This document shows positions 5,075 through 5,230 of a DNA stretch of 5,230 nt, one piece after another. The DNA lies in the NCBI GenBank assembly GCA_021826035.1, contig JAKBBE010000174.1, positions 1 through 5,230 on the forward strand, in the 5' to 3' direction. The stretch's first letter is position 1; the number at the start of each line of letters is the position of its first letter. Made by a program: the position numbers and the translations under genes. The DNA comes from Pseudomonadota bacterium (GTDB lineage Bacteria; Pseudomonadota; Gammaproteobacteria; Steroidobacterales; Steroidobacteraceae). The notes beneath the pieces are model-generated. The model ran no database searches. It saw only the letters and a list, made by a program, of their open reading frames with translations, and was not told the origin of the DNA.

Positions 5075-5230
5075 TGAATCCTCTGACTGTTCCTCTGTCC
5101 GGTGACGCATCCACGAGTCGCTTCGGTGCGCGCCCCATTGCCGGGACGGAGTTCCCGTCGTGCAGTTCAGACACATGGCGCCGGGCCGCAGCTCTCGCTC
5201 CTTCGCAATTGCAGCCGAGATCACCCGAGA
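5075..5230 (-). other. Leader upstream of the signalling operon
   Basis: No gene can be assigned to these 156 bases. They contain a small inverted repeat, CGGGA-ACTCCG-TCCCG (5157-5142), which could be an operator for the regulator. No convincing -35 and -10 pair was found; the promoter may lie beyond the edge. The regulator frame remains open through the whole stretch. Confidence 0.35.
5080..5084 (-). promoter_or_regulatory. Ribosome binding site favouring start 5074 of the response regulator
   Basis: AGAGG with a five-base spacer precedes ATG 5074. The in-frame ATG codons at 5110 and 5176 and GTG 5224 were judged less likely: 5110 lacks a comparable site, and the added residues show no domain. 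Confidence 0.5.

Noticed and set aside
4881..5174. Minus-strand open frame of 97 codons in the leader and start of the regulator gene
   Set aside because: It overlaps the receiver coding region in another frame and has no recognisable sequence.

Overview
The window is GC-rich DNA (I estimate mid-60s percent by eye) in which every supported gene reads on the minus strand. It suggests a free-living, high-GC proteobacterium. The GAF-GGDEF and EAL proteins resemble a composite cyclic-di-GMP protein class that I associate with Gammaproteobacteria, but the exact lineage cannot be fixed from the sequence alone.

Layout in transcription order (right to left): (i) 5230-5075, upstream leader with no firm gene; (ii) 5074-4334, a NarL/FixJ-type response regulator; (iii) 4294-2798, a two-GAF plus GGDEF protein with a degenerate TGDRF signature; (iv) 2700-1588, a PAS plus HATPase protein resembling a phytochrome-type histidine kinase that has lost its phospho-acceptor region and most ATP-binding motifs; (v) 1416-622, a stand-alone EAL phosphodiesterase whose catalytic residues are essentially complete; (vi) 518 to beyond the left edge, a histidine-phosphatase family protein with its own plausible promoter. 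Genes ii-v have gaps of 39, 97 and 171 bases and probably form one signalling operon. Gene vi is probably a separate unit.

The notable idea is that ii-v form a cyclic-di-GMP signalling set in which nearly every catalytic step is altered. The receiver lacks the conserved lysine and one acidic residue, the GGDEF domain lacks its catalytic glutamate, and the kinase lacks both H-box and N-box. Only the EAL domain looks able to do chemistry. The GGDEF protein ends in the linker that in the composite GAF-GGDEF-EAL class leads straight into the EAL domain. The EAL protein begins almost exactly at that boundary. The pair therefore looks like one composite enzyme split in two, with a pseudokinase gene between the halves. 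A reasonable inference is an assembly in which degenerate GTP-binding and ATPase-like domains control the separate phosphodiesterase in trans, with output through the LuxR-type regulator.

Strong inverted repeats lie at the end of the GGDEF gene (2808-2839), between the regulator and GGDEF genes (4315-4331), and across the -10 region of the phosphatase promoter (553-572). I saw no tRNA, rRNA, CRISPR array, insertion sequence or integrase.
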